The notes beneath the pieces are model-generated. The model saw only the letters and a program-made list of their open reading frames with translations, was not told where the DNA came from and did no database searches. Shown here one piece after another: positions 9,083 through 18,056 of a DNA stretch of 64,000 nt. The DNA is from Clostridiales bacterium (GTDB taxonomy: Bacteria; Bacillota; Desulfotomaculia; Desulfotomaculales; VENG01): the NCBI GenBank assembly GCA_016278505.1, contig JADQBQ010000001.1, forward strand, positions 248,001 through 312,000, read 5' to 3'. Every line of letters begins with the position of its first letter. Position 1 is the stretch's first letter. The position numbers were made by a program, and so were the translations under genes.

Positions 9083-9835
9083 TTGTATGCCGGATTAGAC
9101 ATGGGGTCCAGGACTATAGGTTTTGTGGTACTCTCCGGTGACCGGATTGTAGTGTCAAAACTTGAAGATACGGGCTTTGAGCCCATTAAGACTGCAAAAA
9201 AATTGCTGACAAAAGATTATGACGAGATTGTTGCCACTGGATACGGAAGACATGCTGTGGCTGCGGAGTTTAGCGGCCGGGTAGTAACCGAAATAAAGGC
9301 CCATGCTCTGGGAGCTGCCTTCTTATTTAACGGTGCTCGAACAGTTTTGGATATTGGCGGACAGGATACCAAAGTTATTTTAATGAATGAAAAAGCTTCG
9401 GTAATTGACTTTCAAATGAATGATAAATGTTCCGCGGGCACCGGTAAGTTTTTAGAAGTGATGTCAGAAGCTATGGGCCATACGCATGTATCGGAGTTCG
9501 GCAAAGAAGCCCTTAGAGGCAGCGGTGGCGTGAAAATAAGCAGTATGTGTACTGTCTTTGCCGAATCAGAAGCGGTATCATTAGTGCACAGAGGAGCTAA
9601 ACGAGAGGATATTGGGCTTGCCCTGCACTCTTCTGCGGTTGATAAAGCAGCCGGTATGCTGAAGAGGATAGGTTTTAAAACACCATTGGTTTTCACCGGT
9701 GGTGTGGCAAAGAACCCTTGTATTGTTAAATTATTAAGTGAGAGGCTGGGTGTAGAGATTTATGTGCCGCGGGAACCGCAATTGGTGGGAGCGCTCGGGG
9801 CGGCATTGAGCGGAAGTTCCCATCAATTACAATAG
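9083..9835 (+). CDS. ATP-dependent activator of the dehydratase/double-cubane protein
   Basis: 250 residues of the BadF/BadG/HgdC ASKHA-fold ATPase family. It hydrolyses ATP to push a low-potential electron into the partner protein from a [4Fe-4S] cluster shared across its dimer. Visible: phosphate loop GLDMGSRTIG, VLDIGGQDTKV, and the two cluster cysteines in NDKCSAGTGKF and ISSMCTVFAESE. TTG start with AAGGAG nine bases upstream, six bases after the previous stop, so one operon. Confidence 0.93.
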   Translation: MYAGLDMGSRTIGFVVLSGDRIVVSKLEDTGFEPIKTAKKLLTKDYDEIVATGYGRHAVAAEFSGRVVTEIKAHALGAAFLFNGARTVLDIGGQDTKVILMNEKASVIDFQMNDKCSAGTGKFLEVMSEAMGHTHVSEFGKEALRGSGGVKISSMCTVFAESEAVSLVHRGAKREDIGLALHSSAVDKAAGMLKRIGFKTPLVFTGGVAKNPCIVKLLSERLGVEIYVPREPQLVGALGAALSGSSHQLQ

Positions 9836-9843
9836 GCTTATAG

Positions 9844-9893
9844 GGGGGACAGGCACCTTTTTAAATTTTAAAAAGGTGCCTGTCCCCCTTTTT
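9844..9893 (+). repeat. GGGGACAGGC-type long hairpin, copy 1; also terminator-like
   Basis: Arms 9844-9862 and 9870-9888 are perfect 19-base reverse complements (outer part GGGGGACAGGCACC) around AAATTTT, followed by TTTTT. A second copy with the same outer arm but a different inner part lies at 14923-14974. The pair frames the divIB-ftsZ cluster. Such arms are common in REP-like palindromes; here it probably also ends the activator transcript. Confidence 0.8.
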
Positions 9894-10016
9894 GCTTTCC
9901 AGATGATATTTAAACCTTTAGTCGCCACAGTTCTAAGGCTGTTTTCTTGGACAAACGGGGGGACTTTAATATATAATGAGTAATTAACTGGTATTTTTTC
10001 CTATCCGGGGGTTGTC

Positions 10017-10760
10017 ATGGTTTATAACAAAATGCATAGGCACAAAAGTAAAGGGCTATGGCAGAGCCTGATGCTGGTTTTTTTGTTTGCGCTGGCTGCT
10101 TTCATAATTTTCAAGTCCCCTCTGTTTGAAGTAGAGAGAATAGATGTGCGGGGTAACCGGCAGGTAAATACGGAAAGAATTATTGCTGCATCCGGACTCC
10201 ATACGGGGGTCAACATTTTTAAGGTTAATCTAAAGAAAGCGCAGTTAAACCTTAGCATTTTACCTATTTTTCAAGATGTCCTCCTCAAAAGGGGGTTCCC
10301 CGATCGTATAATAATTGAAGTTAAAGAGAGGACGCCGGTGGCCCTTCTGCCTGATAATGACGGTTTCATGAAGGTTGATGGGGAGAAAATATTTATACAG
10401 CAGAGTCAGAAAGTTTCAAAAGAGCTGCCGGTTATAACGGGTATTGACATTACGGCTTCCGGTCCGGGTAAAGCAGTCAGTGGAAAAGGGATTGACGCTG
10501 CTTTGCAGGTAGTTCAGGAGTTGCCGCAAGAGTTAATTGGGATTCTTTCCGAGGTGCATTATCAGGATAACGGCTCTTTTGTTCTGTACACTGTGGAAGG
10601 TGATCAATGTCGTTTGGGAATCCCCGTGGAGGTAAAATCCAAGGGGAATATGTTCCTCCAAGTGCTTCATGAACTGGAGGGAACTCACCAACGAATAGAA
10701 TACGTTGATCTATCTTTTACCGGCTCCCCGGTGGTAAAATATAAGAGTGAAAGTGATTAA
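10017..10760 (+). CDS. divIB: Cell division protein FtsQ/DivIB
   Basis: 247 residues: short basic N-terminus, one membrane helix (about 18-38), then a POTRA domain (FEVERIDVRGNRQVNTERI) and beta-domain outside the membrane (WP-like VKERTPVALLP). Part of the FtsQ-FtsL-FtsB divisome subcomplex that licenses septal wall synthesis. First gene of the division run; ATG start behind a GGGGG site. Confidence 0.92.
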   Translation: MVYNKMHRHKSKGLWQSLMLVFLFALAAFIIFKSPLFEVERIDVRGNRQVNTERIIAASGLHTGVNIFKVNLKKAQLNLSILPIFQDVLLKRGFPDRIIIEVKERTPVALLPDNDGFMKVDGEKIFIQQSQKVSKELPVITGIDITASGPGKAVSGKGIDAALQVVQELPQELIGILSEVHYQDNGSFVLYTVEGDQCRLGIPVEVKSKGNMFLQVLHELEGTHQRIEYVDLSFTGSPVVKYKSESD

Positions 10761-10789
10761 GTAAATGGAAATTTTCCGGGGGGAAAATT

Positions 10790-11500
10790 ATGCCAAATAA
10801 GTCTGCTTTTATAGTGTTGTCTCTGGCTTGCGTTATAGTGGGCTTTTTTATAGCTACGCAACTTAAGATAGTATGGGATACAGATGACCCTTTACGGCTG
10901 CGTAACTTGGACAGGCCTCGTGCTTTAGCTGCTGAGATTGAGGCAGCCAAGAAACATAACGAAAGGTTGCAAAGGGAAGTAGAAAGAATGCGCAGCGAAT
11001 TGGATAAGGCGATGGCGGGACAGCGGCTTGTTAATTCAAAGAATAAATTAGATAGAATTCGGGCCTTTGCCGGTTTAGCCGAATTAGAGGGCCCCGGGGT
11101 AAAGGTTACTTTAAACGATAGTCAGGAAACTATCAAACCCGGTGATGACCCAAACTTATACGTTCTGCACGATGAAGATGTAATCAAGGTATTAAATGAA
11201 CTTAAAGCTGCCGGGGCCGAAGCCATTTCCATGAATGAACAAAGGGTTATTTTTAATACGGAAGTCCGTTGTATTGGACCTACGGTATTGATGAACAAAA
11301 GTGCCCGATTAAGTCCTCCCTTCGTGATAAAGGCTATTGGTGATAATGATACACTATTTAGTGCCTTAAAAATGAAGGGTGGGGTGATCGATTCTCTTAA
11401 ATGGTGGGGTATTGAGGTTAAGGTGGAGAAAGTTGAAAAGGTAACGGTTCCACCCTATGAAGGTGGGATAAGTTTTAATTATGCTAAGCCGGCTCAGTAG
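10790..11500 (+). CDS. DUF881 family membrane-anchored protein, first copy
   Basis: 236 residues: N-terminal membrane helix (about 5-25), a heptad-like coil (about 45-80, IEAAKKHNERLQREVERM) and the DUF881 domain with GPGVKVTL, EDVIKVLNELKAAGAEAISMN and a final beta strand. Relatives (YlxW/YlxX) occur beside divIB and ftsA in Firmicutes; function unknown, probably division or wall related. ATG behind CCGGGGGG. Confidence 0.88.
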   Translation: MPNKSAFIVLSLACVIVGFFIATQLKIVWDTDDPLRLRNLDRPRALAAEIEAAKKHNERLQREVERMRSELDKAMAGQRLVNSKNKLDRIRAFAGLAELEGPGVKVTLNDSQETIKPGDDPNLYVLHDEDVIKVLNELKAAGAEAISMNEQRVIFNTEVRCIGPTVLMNKSARLSPPFVIKAIGDNDTLFSALKMKGGVIDSLKWWGIEVKVEKVEKVTVPPYEGGISFNYAKPAQ

Positions 11501-11521
11501 CCGGAATTCGGAGTGATTTTT

Positions 11522-12223
11522 ATGGCTAAACGTTCTATATTTGCTTCTATATCCTTAGTAGCTATAGTTCTGGGGCTATTACTTGCAGTGCAGTTCCGGG
11601 TTACCAATAATTTCCCTAATGGTATTCCCAGAGAAAGAACTCAGGAATTAGCCGGTGAGTTGCGGCAATTAACGGGTGAAAACGAAACATTGCAAAAGGA
11701 AATATATGATTTAAAACTCAAGCTGGAACAGGTTAATGCAGGCCGGCAGCAGGCCGTCCAAGCTATACAAAGTGAGCTGGATAAAGCAAAAATTGCTGCG
11801 GGTATTATTACAGTCACCGGGCCCGGGGTGGAAGTAATTTTGGATAACCCTAAAGGGTTTGACCCGACACTACCGGCCGAACTTTCTATTATCAGGGATG
11901 ATGATCTTTTAAAAGTGGTCAATGAGCTACGGGCCGCCGGAACGGAGGCCTTGTCTTTGAATGGCCATCGTATTACGCCCATCACTGAAATAAGGTTAGC
12001 CGGCTCATTTATTAATGTGAACACCAAAAGGGTAGTTCCTCCATATCAGATACTGGCAATTGGCAACCCGGATGCTATGAAGGAGTCTTTAACTCTACCC
12101 GGGGGCCTTTTGGATTACCTGAGTGGTGACTTGGGTATAGAGATAAAAATAAAGAAGCATAAGGAATTAACGGTGCCTGCTTATTCCGGGGACCTGGAAT
12201 TAAATTATGCTAAACAGACTTAA
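11522..12223 (+). CDS. DUF881 family membrane-anchored protein, second copy
   Basis: Paralogue of the preceding gene with the same layout: membrane helix (about 5-25), coil (about 40-85) and DUF881 domain (GPGVEVIL, DDLLKVVNELRAAGTEALSLN). ATG 11522 fits CGGAG at 11509-11513 better than GTG 11513. The two proteins could heterodimerise through their coils, which is inference. Confidence 0.88.
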   Translation: MAKRSIFASISLVAIVLGLLLAVQFRVTNNFPNGIPRERTQELAGELRQLTGENETLQKEIYDLKLKLEQVNAGRQQAVQAIQSELDKAKIAAGIITVTGPGVEVILDNPKGFDPTLPAELSIIRDDDLLKVVNELRAAGTEALSLNGHRITPITEIRLAGSFINVNTKRVVPPYQILAIGNPDAMKESLTLPGGLLDYLSGDLGIEIKIKKHKELTVPAYSGDLELNYAKQT

Positions 12224-12249
12224 AACCTCTTTAAAAGAAGGTGAGGAAT

Positions 12250-12591
12250 ATGTGGGTAGGCATTGTTCTGGCTCTGGTCGGGGTTTTGATTGGGGTTTTG
12301 ATTGGGCTGAATGTGCCTCTTGTTTTACCCAAGGCTTACGCCGTGTATACCTCGGTGGCGGTTCTCGCTGCCATGGATTCCGTGCTGGGAGGCATCAGGA
12401 CCGCTATCGAAGATAAATTTGATCACATTATATTTACCACGGGTTTTTTTACTAACGCACTGCTTGCGGCCGGTTTGGTTTTTGTGGGGGAAAGATTGGG
12501 AATAGATTTATATCTAGCTGCCGTGGTGGCTTTTGGGGTACGTCTCTTTCAAAATGTATCATTAATTAGAAGACATCTGCTAAAAAAATAA
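12250..12591 (+). CDS. sbp: Small basic membrane protein Sbp (DUF1290)
   Basis: 113 residues with three hydrophobic segments and a basic tail (LIRRHLLKK). Matches the small basic protein family found next to DUF881 genes and ftsA/ftsZ; the LAAMDSVLGGIRTAIEDKFD segment is its hallmark. Function unknown. Start ATG 12250 with AAGGTGAGG just upstream. Confidence 0.88.
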   Translation: MWVGIVLALVGVLIGVLIGLNVPLVLPKAYAVYTSVAVLAAMDSVLGGIRTAIEDKFDHIIFTTGFFTNALLAAGLVFVGERLGIDLYLAAVVAFGVRLFQNVSLIRRHLLKK

Positions 12592-12672
12592 ATTTTTGCC
12601 TTGTTCATAGAGGGAAATTGTTCCTTACGTTGAAGTTTACAAATTAAGTAAGCATATGCGAGGGGATGGCTT

Positions 12673-13830
12673 TTGGCCAGAAAAAGGAGAGACATTGCCG
12701 TACTTTTAGATATTGGTACTGCGCGTATATCTATTGCCGTTACCAAATTTGGCCCGGGAAAATCTTTTGAAATTTTGGCCCAGATTGATTCCCCGTCTTT
12801 AGGTGTGCGTAAAGGAGTAATAATCGACACCCGCTCCGTTGCTCGAATCATTGAAAACTTGATGGCCGATGCGCGAGAAAAATCGAATATAAATCTACCT
12901 GAAAGAATATATGCCGTATTTTCCGGAACGGGTATTAAAGTAAAAGATTATCATTTACAAAAAGACCTTGGGTGCCGTCGCCATGTGTCGGCCGGTGATG
13001 TGTCAAAGTTATTACACAAGGTAAATGAACAATTTAACCCGGAGGGCTTGACACAATTACATATATTACCACTGCAATACTCTATGGACGGACATTTGGT
13101 TTCCTCTGCCGAAGGAAAAATCGGGCAGAACCTAGAAGTTGATGTTCGCCTGGTTTTGGCCGGTAAGGAGCCCGTTCAGTATATTTATGATGCTGTCCGG
13201 TTAGCCGGGATGCGTTTACGTAAAGTAGTTTTTAGTCCTCTAGTTCAGTCCCCGCTTTTAGTTAATGGTGCTGAGACGGAATTAGGCTGCATTTTAGTGG
13301 ACTTGGGAGCCGAAACTACTACGGTTTCATCCTTTAAATACGGTACATTGAGAGATGCTTTGGTATTGCCGGTGGGGATGGAACATGTAGTGGGTGACTT
13401 GGCGGTGGGGCTGCGTACCACTTTGAAAGCAGCCGGAGAATTGATGCAATCCTTTGGTTTACATTCTTATCAATATGAAGACTCTCTAGTTATTTCCATC
13501 ATTAATGCAAGACTGGAAGAGATTTACGAATTAATTAAACTATCAATTCAATCCATGAATTTTACAGGATTAATACCTGGTGGTGTAAAATTAACCGGAG
13601 GGGGAGCAATGTTTCCCGGTATGGCGGAACATTTGTCACAATACTTGGAACTACAGGTGCTTTCGATTCCTCCCTACGTTTCTGTTCCCGGTTCAGATAA
13701 GTGCAGTGTTTCCCTTGCCGGATTGGCGGGGTATTGCTGTAATTACGGGATACCGGGTTTTCTTCATGCAGCTGATGGGTTTGAAAGCTTATCAAACAAT
13801 TGCGGGTATACTAGAAGGAGGATGGTATAA
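12673..13830 (+). CDS. ftsA: Cell division protein FtsA (divergent C-terminus)
   Basis: 385 residues of the actin-like FtsA family: ATP-binding [13 protein letters not shown], a 1C/SHS2 insertion (about 85-165), [34 protein letters not shown] and [15 protein letters not shown]. FtsA tethers FtsZ to the membrane, normally by a C-terminal amphipathic helix. Here the tail ends [12 protein letters not shown] with no clear amphipathic helix. TTG start behind AGGGGATGG. The stop overlaps the ftsZ ATG by one base. Confidence 0.88.
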   Translation: MARKRRDIAVLLDIGTARISIAVTKFGPGKSFEILAQIDSPSLGVRKGVIIDTRSVARIIENLMADAREKSNINLPERIYAVFSGTGIKVKDYHLQKDLGCRRHVSAGDVSKLLHKVNEQFNPEGLTQLHILPLQYSMDGHLVSSAEGKIGQNLEVDVRLVLAGKEPVQYIYDAVRLAGMRLRKVVFSPLVQSPLLVNGAETELGCILVDLGAETTTVSSFKYGTLRDALVLPVGMEHVVGDLAVGLRTTLKAAGELMQSFGLHSYQYEDSLVISIINARLEEIYELIKLSIQSMNFTGLIPGGVKLTGGGAMFPGMAEHLSQYLELQVLSIPPYVSVPGSDKCSVSLAGLAGYCCNYGIPGFLHAADGFESLSNNCGYTRRRMV

Positions 13831-14897
13831 TGCTCGATTTTGAAATGGAGATGGATCAATTTGCAAATATAAAGGTGATTGGGGTAGGGGGCGGCGGAAA
13901 TAATGCCGTGAACAGAATGATAAATTCCGGGCTTAAGGGCGTGGAATTTATCGCTGTGAATACGGATGCCCAAGCACTGCAAATGGCGTTGGCCAGTAAT
14001 AAAATACAGGTAGGTTCGAAACTAACCAAGGGGTTGGGGGCCGGCGCAAATCCTGAAATAGGGCAAAAGGCGGCGGAGGAAAGCAGAGATGAGATTGAGC
14101 AGGTACTGCGCGGGGCAGATATGGTTTTTGTTACCGCCGGCATGGGCGGTGGCACCGGCACCGGGGCTGCGCCCGTGGTAGCTGAAGTGGCTAAAGAAGT
14201 AGGCGCCTTAACTGTGGGCGTTGTTACCAAACCTTTCACTTTTGAAGGACGTAAGCGGATGAACCAGGCTGAGACGGGAATTGAGGATTTAAAAAATAAA
14301 GTCGACACTCTAATTACCATTCCCAATGACAGGCTGCTGCAGGTAGTGGAAAAACACACCTCCATCGTGGAGGCTTTTAGAATTGCGGACGATGTGCTGC
14401 GGCAGGGTGTGCAGGGCATATCAGATCTGATTGCCGTTCCTGGCTTGATAAACTTGGATTTTGCTGACGTTAAGACAATTATGAAGGAAACAGGATCAGC
14501 GCTGATGGGCATTGGCTCAGCAAGTGGAGACAACCGGGCTGTTGAAGCTGCAAGGTTAGCCATATCAAGCCCCCTGTTGGAAACTTCTATCGAAGGCGCC
14601 CGTGGTGTACTTTTAAATATGACAGGCGGAGGTTCTCTGGGACTTTTCGAGGTGAACGAAGCAGCAGAGATTATTTCACAGGCTGCAGACGCGGAAGCAA
14701 ACATTATTTTCGGAGCTGTTATAGACGAGCAAATGGATGAGGAAGTAAGAGTAACGGTAATTGCCACCGGGTTTGAGGAACAAAAGCCCATGGTTAATAG
14801 AACAAAAGATAAGGAAAAGGGCGATCGTGATGTTGAAATAAAACCTTTCGCCAATAATGATGATCTAGACATACCTGCATTTTTACGGCGGCGTTAA
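13830..14897 (+). CDS. ftsZ: Cell division GTPase FtsZ
   Basis: 355 residues. Polymerises into the Z-ring. Contains the tubulin signature [11 protein letters not shown]-terminal [13 protein letters not shown], the T7 loop region [10 protein letters not shown], and the conserved C-terminal peptide [11 protein letters not shown] that binds FtsA and SepF. Strong AAGGAGG site inside the end of ftsA; ATG overlaps the ftsA stop by one base. Confidence 0.99.
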   Translation: MLDFEMEMDQFANIKVIGVGGGGNNAVNRMINSGLKGVEFIAVNTDAQALQMALASNKIQVGSKLTKGLGAGANPEIGQKAAEESRDEIEQVLRGADMVFVTAGMGGGTGTGAAPVVAEVAKEVGALTVGVVTKPFTFEGRKRMNQAETGIEDLKNKVDTLITIPNDRLLQVVEKHTSIVEAFRIADDVLRQGVQGISDLIAVPGLINLDFADVKTIMKETGSALMGIGSASGDNRAVEAARLAISSPLLETSIEGARGVLLNMTGGGSLGLFEVNEAAEIISQAADAEANIIFGAVIDEQMDEEVRVTVIATGFEEQKPMVNRTKDKEKGDRDVEIKPFANNDDLDIPAFLRRR

Positions 14898-14922
14898 AAG
14901 CAAAAGATATCAAAAAACCCTC

Positions 14923-14974
14923 AAAAGGGGACAGGCTACTTTTTTGTATTTGAAAAAGTAGCCTGTCCCCTTTT
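14923..14974 (+). repeat. GGGGACAGGC-type long hairpin, copy 2; terminator of ftsZ
   Basis: Arms 14923-14944 and 14953-14974 pair over 22 bases (AAAAGGGGACAGGCTAC outward) and end in TTTT. The outer arm is shared with the copy at 9844, the inner part is not. It lies 25 bases after the ftsZ stop. The rest of the 329-base gap up to spoIIGA holds the spoIIG promoter region. Confidence 0.8.
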
Positions 14975-15095
14975 ACTATGCTTCGGAAAATATGGTTAGG
15001 GGAACCAGTTTAGCGCGTTCCGTTTATGTCAAGCGGGAAATCTGTAAAGTGTTAAATATGAATGTCGAGTGAAAAGATGATCCTAGGTCCAATTA

Positions 15096-15129
15096 GTGAC
15101 ATATTTTTCCAGTACTGGTATTATATAAT
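15096..15129 (+). promoter_or_regulatory. spoIIG-type promoter with 22-bp spacer, probably Spo0A-activated
   Basis: GTGACA at 15096-15101 (5 of 6 to the sigma-A -35) and a perfect TATAAT at 15124-15129 are separated by exactly 22 bases. That long spacing is the known hallmark of the Bacillus spoIIG promoter, which needs Spo0A-P. A 0A-box-like TGTCGAG lies upstream at 15063-15069 and a weaker TGTCAAG at 15027-15033. The boxes are the weaker part of the evidence. Confidence 0.6.
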
Positions 15130-15226
15130 ATGGCCAGGCTGGAATTTTTCTTTTCATAAATCAAAGTGCCAGGCCATATAGTTGGTAACAGGGTTTCCTT
15201 GTCCTGTTTGTGTGGAGGTGCCTGCA

Positions 15227-16153
15227 GTGCCCTTTCAGGTGATATATGTTGACCAGGTAGTTTTGGGTAGTATGGTTATGAATTACGTAATACTTTACAC
15301 GGTAGGGAAAATAGGCGGAGTGACAAATGTTAGATGGCGTATGGTAATTGCCGCCGCATTGGGGGGACTTTATTCCATAGCGGCTTTTGTGCCGGCATTT
15401 TCACCCTTAATGACGGTTTGGTTTAAGACGTTAGCTTCTGTGATTATAATCATTGTTGCTTTTGCACCTCTGCCTCCAATTCGGTTGGCGACATGTTTGG
15501 CTTTTTTTTATCTTACTTCCTTCGCTCTGGGGGGCAGTGTGATCGGTATTATGTATTTCCTGGAGGCTCAGGGAGGAGTGGGCTCATTTCCTCAAAGCTT
15601 TCCGTCTGTCCTGGAGAGGTACTTTTGGCATGCCATTGTTCTGGCTCTTGGAGTCTTTGGGGCGGCCGGAAAAGGCACGGCACTGCTTTTTAAGCGTCGC
15701 TACCGGCAAAGCTTATTTAAAATTCCGCTGGTAATAAAGGTATGTGATAAGCAGGTACAAACGGAGGGTTTTTTGGATTCCGGCAACCAGTTGACTGACC
15801 CCCTTACCGGTAACCCTGTAATTGTAGCTGAGTATGAAGTGATTAAAAGTCTACTTCCGCGGGAGTTGATTACATATCTGGATAATAACAGAGAATTGGA
15901 TCCCGTAAAAGCTATGATGGTGATGCAAGACAGTCTATGGGGTGCTAAGTTTAGGTTAATACCCTTCCAATCCCTGGGAAAGGATGCGGGAATGCTTTTA
16001 GGGTTTGACCCTGATCAAGTGGAACTTCAGTACGGACATAAAACCATCTGTTCCACTGGGGTTACCGTTGCTATTTGCTTAAAAACATTGAGCCCGGATG
16101 CGGATTATAATGTGCTTGTTCATCCGGGGTTGCTGGGTACTGATATTTCGTAA
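15227..16153 (+). CDS. spoIIGA: SpoIIGA, membrane aspartic protease that processes pro-sigma-E
   Basis: 309 residues: five or so N-terminal membrane helices (about 1-165) then a soluble pepsin-like half-domain with the catalytic motif FLDSGNQLTDPLTG. It removes the pro-sequence of SigE in the mother cell after SpoIIR signalling. GTG 15227 is chosen since GGAGGTG lies six bases upstream and the protein then begins MPFQVIYVDQVVL as in the family; an upstream TTG at 15182 has no ribosome binding site. sigE is next. Confidence 0.93.
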   Translation: MPFQVIYVDQVVLGSMVMNYVILYTVGKIGGVTNVRWRMVIAAALGGLYSIAAFVPAFSPLMTVWFKTLASVIIIIVAFAPLPPIRLATCLAFFYLTSFALGGSVIGIMYFLEAQGGVGSFPQSFPSVLERYFWHAIVLALGVFGAAGKGTALLFKRRYRQSLFKIPLVIKVCDKQVQTEGFLDSGNQLTDPLTGNPVIVAEYEVIKSLLPRELITYLDNNRELDPVKAMMVMQDSLWGAKFRLIPFQSLGKDAGMLLGFDPDQVELQYGHKTICSTGVTVAICLKTLSPDADYNVLVHPGLLGTDIS

Positions 16154-16174
16154 TTAATTAGTATTTATTAGAAT

Positions 16175-16203
16175 CGGGGACATTCCCCGAAGGGGTGTGC
16201 CCC
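16175..16203 (+). other. Two short G/C hairpins between spoIIGA and sigE
   Basis: CGGGG-ACATT-CCCCG (16175-16189) is followed by GGGG-TGTG-CCCC (16192-16203) and CTTTCCTTATT. Could be a weak attenuator balancing protease and sigma-factor expression, or a degenerate relative of the GGGGACAGGC hairpins. Confidence 0.45.
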
Positions 16204-16231
16204 CTTTCCTTATTGGTAGGGAGGGAAAGAT

Positions 16232-16957
16232 TTGTTAGAACTCTGGAAGTTGAGGTTAATTTTTCGACTTCACCTGGTGCGGGTTTTGCAAAAGCTGGGA
16301 ATTGAAAAAGAAGTACATTATGTGGGCAGTAGTGAAGCCCTTCCTCCTCCCCTTAGCACTGATGAAGAATACTACCTCATTGATCGCTTAAAAGCAGGGG
16401 ACCGGGAAGTCAGAAGTGAACTCATCGAGCGCAACTTACGGCTGGTGGTTTACATTGCCCGCAAATTTGAAAATACCGGGATAGGGATTGAAGACCTAGT
16501 ATCCATTGGTACCATAGGTTTAATCAAAGCGGTTAATACTTTTGACCCATTAAAAAAAATAAAGCTTGCCACTTATGCCTCCCGTTGTATTGAAAACGAA
16601 ATACTAATGTACTTGCGCCGAAATAACAAAACAAAAAGTGAAGTGTCCTTCGATGAGCCTTTAAATATGGATTGGGACGGCAATGAACTTCTATTATCAG
16701 ATGTTATGGGAACAGAAAATGATATAATTTATAAATATATAGAAGAGGAAGTGGAAAAGAAGTTACTTTATTTGGCATTGCAGCGCTTAAACGGCAGAGA
16801 GCGTAAGATAATGGAATTGCGTTTTGGCCTCAATAGCAGGGAGGAAAAGACTCAGAAAGAAGTCGCGGATATGCTGGGAATTTCCCAATCCTACATTTCC
16901 AGGTTGGAAAAACGAATCATCAAAAGACTTAAACGAGAAATAAATAAAATGGAATAA
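16232..16957 (+). CDS. sigE: Pro-sigma-E, early mother-cell sporulation sigma factor
   Basis: 241 residues. N-terminal hydrophobic/basic pro-sequence (about 1-28) followed by the conserved [12 protein letters not shown] region near the processing site; then sigma region 2 ([37 protein letters not shown]) and region 4 ([21 protein letters not shown]). Inactive until cut by SpoIIGA. TTG start at 16232 with GGGAGGG six bases upstream. Confidence 0.97.
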   Translation: MLELWKLRLIFRLHLVRVLQKLGIEKEVHYVGSSEALPPPLSTDEEYYLIDRLKAGDREVRSELIERNLRLVVYIARKFENTGIGIEDLVSIGTIGLIKAVNTFDPLKKIKLATYASRCIENEILMYLRRNNKTKSEVSFDEPLNMDWDGNELLLSDVMGTENDIIYKYIEEEVEKKLLYLALQRLNGRERKIMELRFGLNSREEKTQKEVADMLGISQSYISRLEKRIIKRLKREINKME

Positions 16958-16979
16958 TTCTAGCACCCACATTCTTAGA

Positions 16980-17010
16980 AGATCCGTTGAATAAAACGGG
17001 TCTTTTTTTT
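16980..17010 (+). terminator. Rho-independent terminator after sigE
   Basis: GATCCGTT pairs with AACGGGTC (one G-T pair) around GAATAA, followed by eight T. It separates sigE from sigG, which then has its own promoter. Confidence 0.88.
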
Positions 17011-17027
17011 GGCGTCTGAAGAACAAT

Positions 17028-17057
17028 GTATATTTGCCCTTAGCCGAGGTAATAATG
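17028..17057 (+). promoter_or_regulatory. Sigma-F promoter of sigG
   Basis: GTATA at 17028-17032, 15 bases, then GGTAATAATG at 17048-17057. This fits the sigma-F consensus GYWTA-N15-GGNRANANTR at every specified position, and sigG is a known sigma-F target in the forespore. Confidence 0.75.
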
Positions 17058-17094
17058 AAAAAAGCCACGAAAAATTCAGCCGGAGGTGGCCCCT

Positions 17095-17868
17095 TTGCTG
17101 GTTAACAAAGTTGAAATATGTGGTGTCAATACATCAAAATTGCCAGTACTTACCGGAGCTAAGATGCGGGAACTATTTGAAACCATGCAAAACGGTGACT
17201 ATTCAGCCCGTACCCGGCTTATAAGCGGTAATCTCAGGCTTGTTCTGAGTGTGATCCAGCGCTTCACTAACCGTGGTGAATATGTAGATGATTTATTTCA
17301 AGTGGGTTGTATAGGTTTAATGAAGGCCATAGACAACTTTGATCTTTCACAAAATGTAAAGTTTTCCACGTATGCAGTCCCTATGATCATAGGAGAGATT
17401 AGAAGATATTTAAGGGATAATAATCCCATCAGGGTCAGCAGATCTCTGCGGGATGTTGCATACAAAGCCTTGCAAGTAAGAGATTCGCTGGTAAACAAAC
17501 ATTCCCGAGAGCCATCAGTTAATGAAATTGCGGGTGAGCTAAAAATGCCCCGGGAAGAGGTTGTTTTTGCTCTGGATGCAATACAAGACCCCATTTCCCT
17601 TTTTGAGCCTATTTATCATGATGGTGGAGACCCTATATTTGTTATGGATCAAATCAGTGATGAAAAAAATCAGGATGTAAACTGGTTGGAGGGAATTTCC
17701 CTGCGTGATGCCTTAAGCAAACTTTCCGGTCGTGAAAAACATATACTGACGCTCAGATTTTTTGAAGGCAAAACTCAAATGGAAGTGGCCGAGGAAATTG
17801 GTATATCACAGGCTCAAGTATCCCGGCTGGAAAAGGCGGCCCTGGGACATATGAAAAAATTCGTTTAG
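17095..17868 (+). CDS. sigG: Sigma-G, late forespore sigma factor
   Basis: 257 residues, very close to Bacillus SigG as known: NKVEICGVNTSKLPVL at the N-terminus, NRGEYVDDLFQVGCIGLMKAIDNFD in region 2, NNPIRVSRSLRD in region 3, FEGKTQMEVAEEIGISQAQVSRLEKAA in region 4. TTG 17095 is chosen rather than GTG 17086, because GGAGGTGG at 17082-17089 overlaps the GTG and is well spaced for the TTG. Confidence 0.97.
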   Translation: MLVNKVEICGVNTSKLPVLTGAKMRELFETMQNGDYSARTRLISGNLRLVLSVIQRFTNRGEYVDDLFQVGCIGLMKAIDNFDLSQNVKFSTYAVPMIIGEIRRYLRDNNPIRVSRSLRDVAYKALQVRDSLVNKHSREPSVNEIAGELKMPREEVVFALDAIQDPISLFEPIYHDGGDPIFVMDQISDEKNQDVNWLEGISLRDALSKLSGREKHILTLRFFEGKTQMEVAEEIGISQAQVSRLEKAALGHMKKFV

Positions 17869-17953
17869 CGCAAGGAACCTCCCCCCGCTGGCATAGTTTG
17901 TAAACACTGGTGTCGGGAACACTGGGTGGAACAGTAAAAACAAAGTATAATGC

Positions 17954-17987
17954 AAAAAAGTGGCTGCTGGTTTGCAGCCACTTTTTT
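17954..17987 (+). terminator. Rho-independent terminator after sigG
   Basis: AAAGTGGCTGC pairs with GCAGCCACTTT around TGGTTT, with A and T tracts extending the stem; TTTTTT follows. Confidence 0.92.
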
Positions 17988-18056
17988 GTTTAATCATTGG
18001 AACCGGTTCAAATTAAAGGTAGATGTTCATATAAATAAGTTAGGGAGGTGTAAATA

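Noticed and set aside
12207-12416. Overlapping 69-codon ORF at the sbp start
   Set aside because: Different frame of the sbp gene, with no recognisable sequence.
13856-14872. Minus-strand ORF of 338 codons opposite ftsZ
   Set aside because: Ser/Ala/Thr-rich shadow of a certain gene, with no ribosome binding site or domain.
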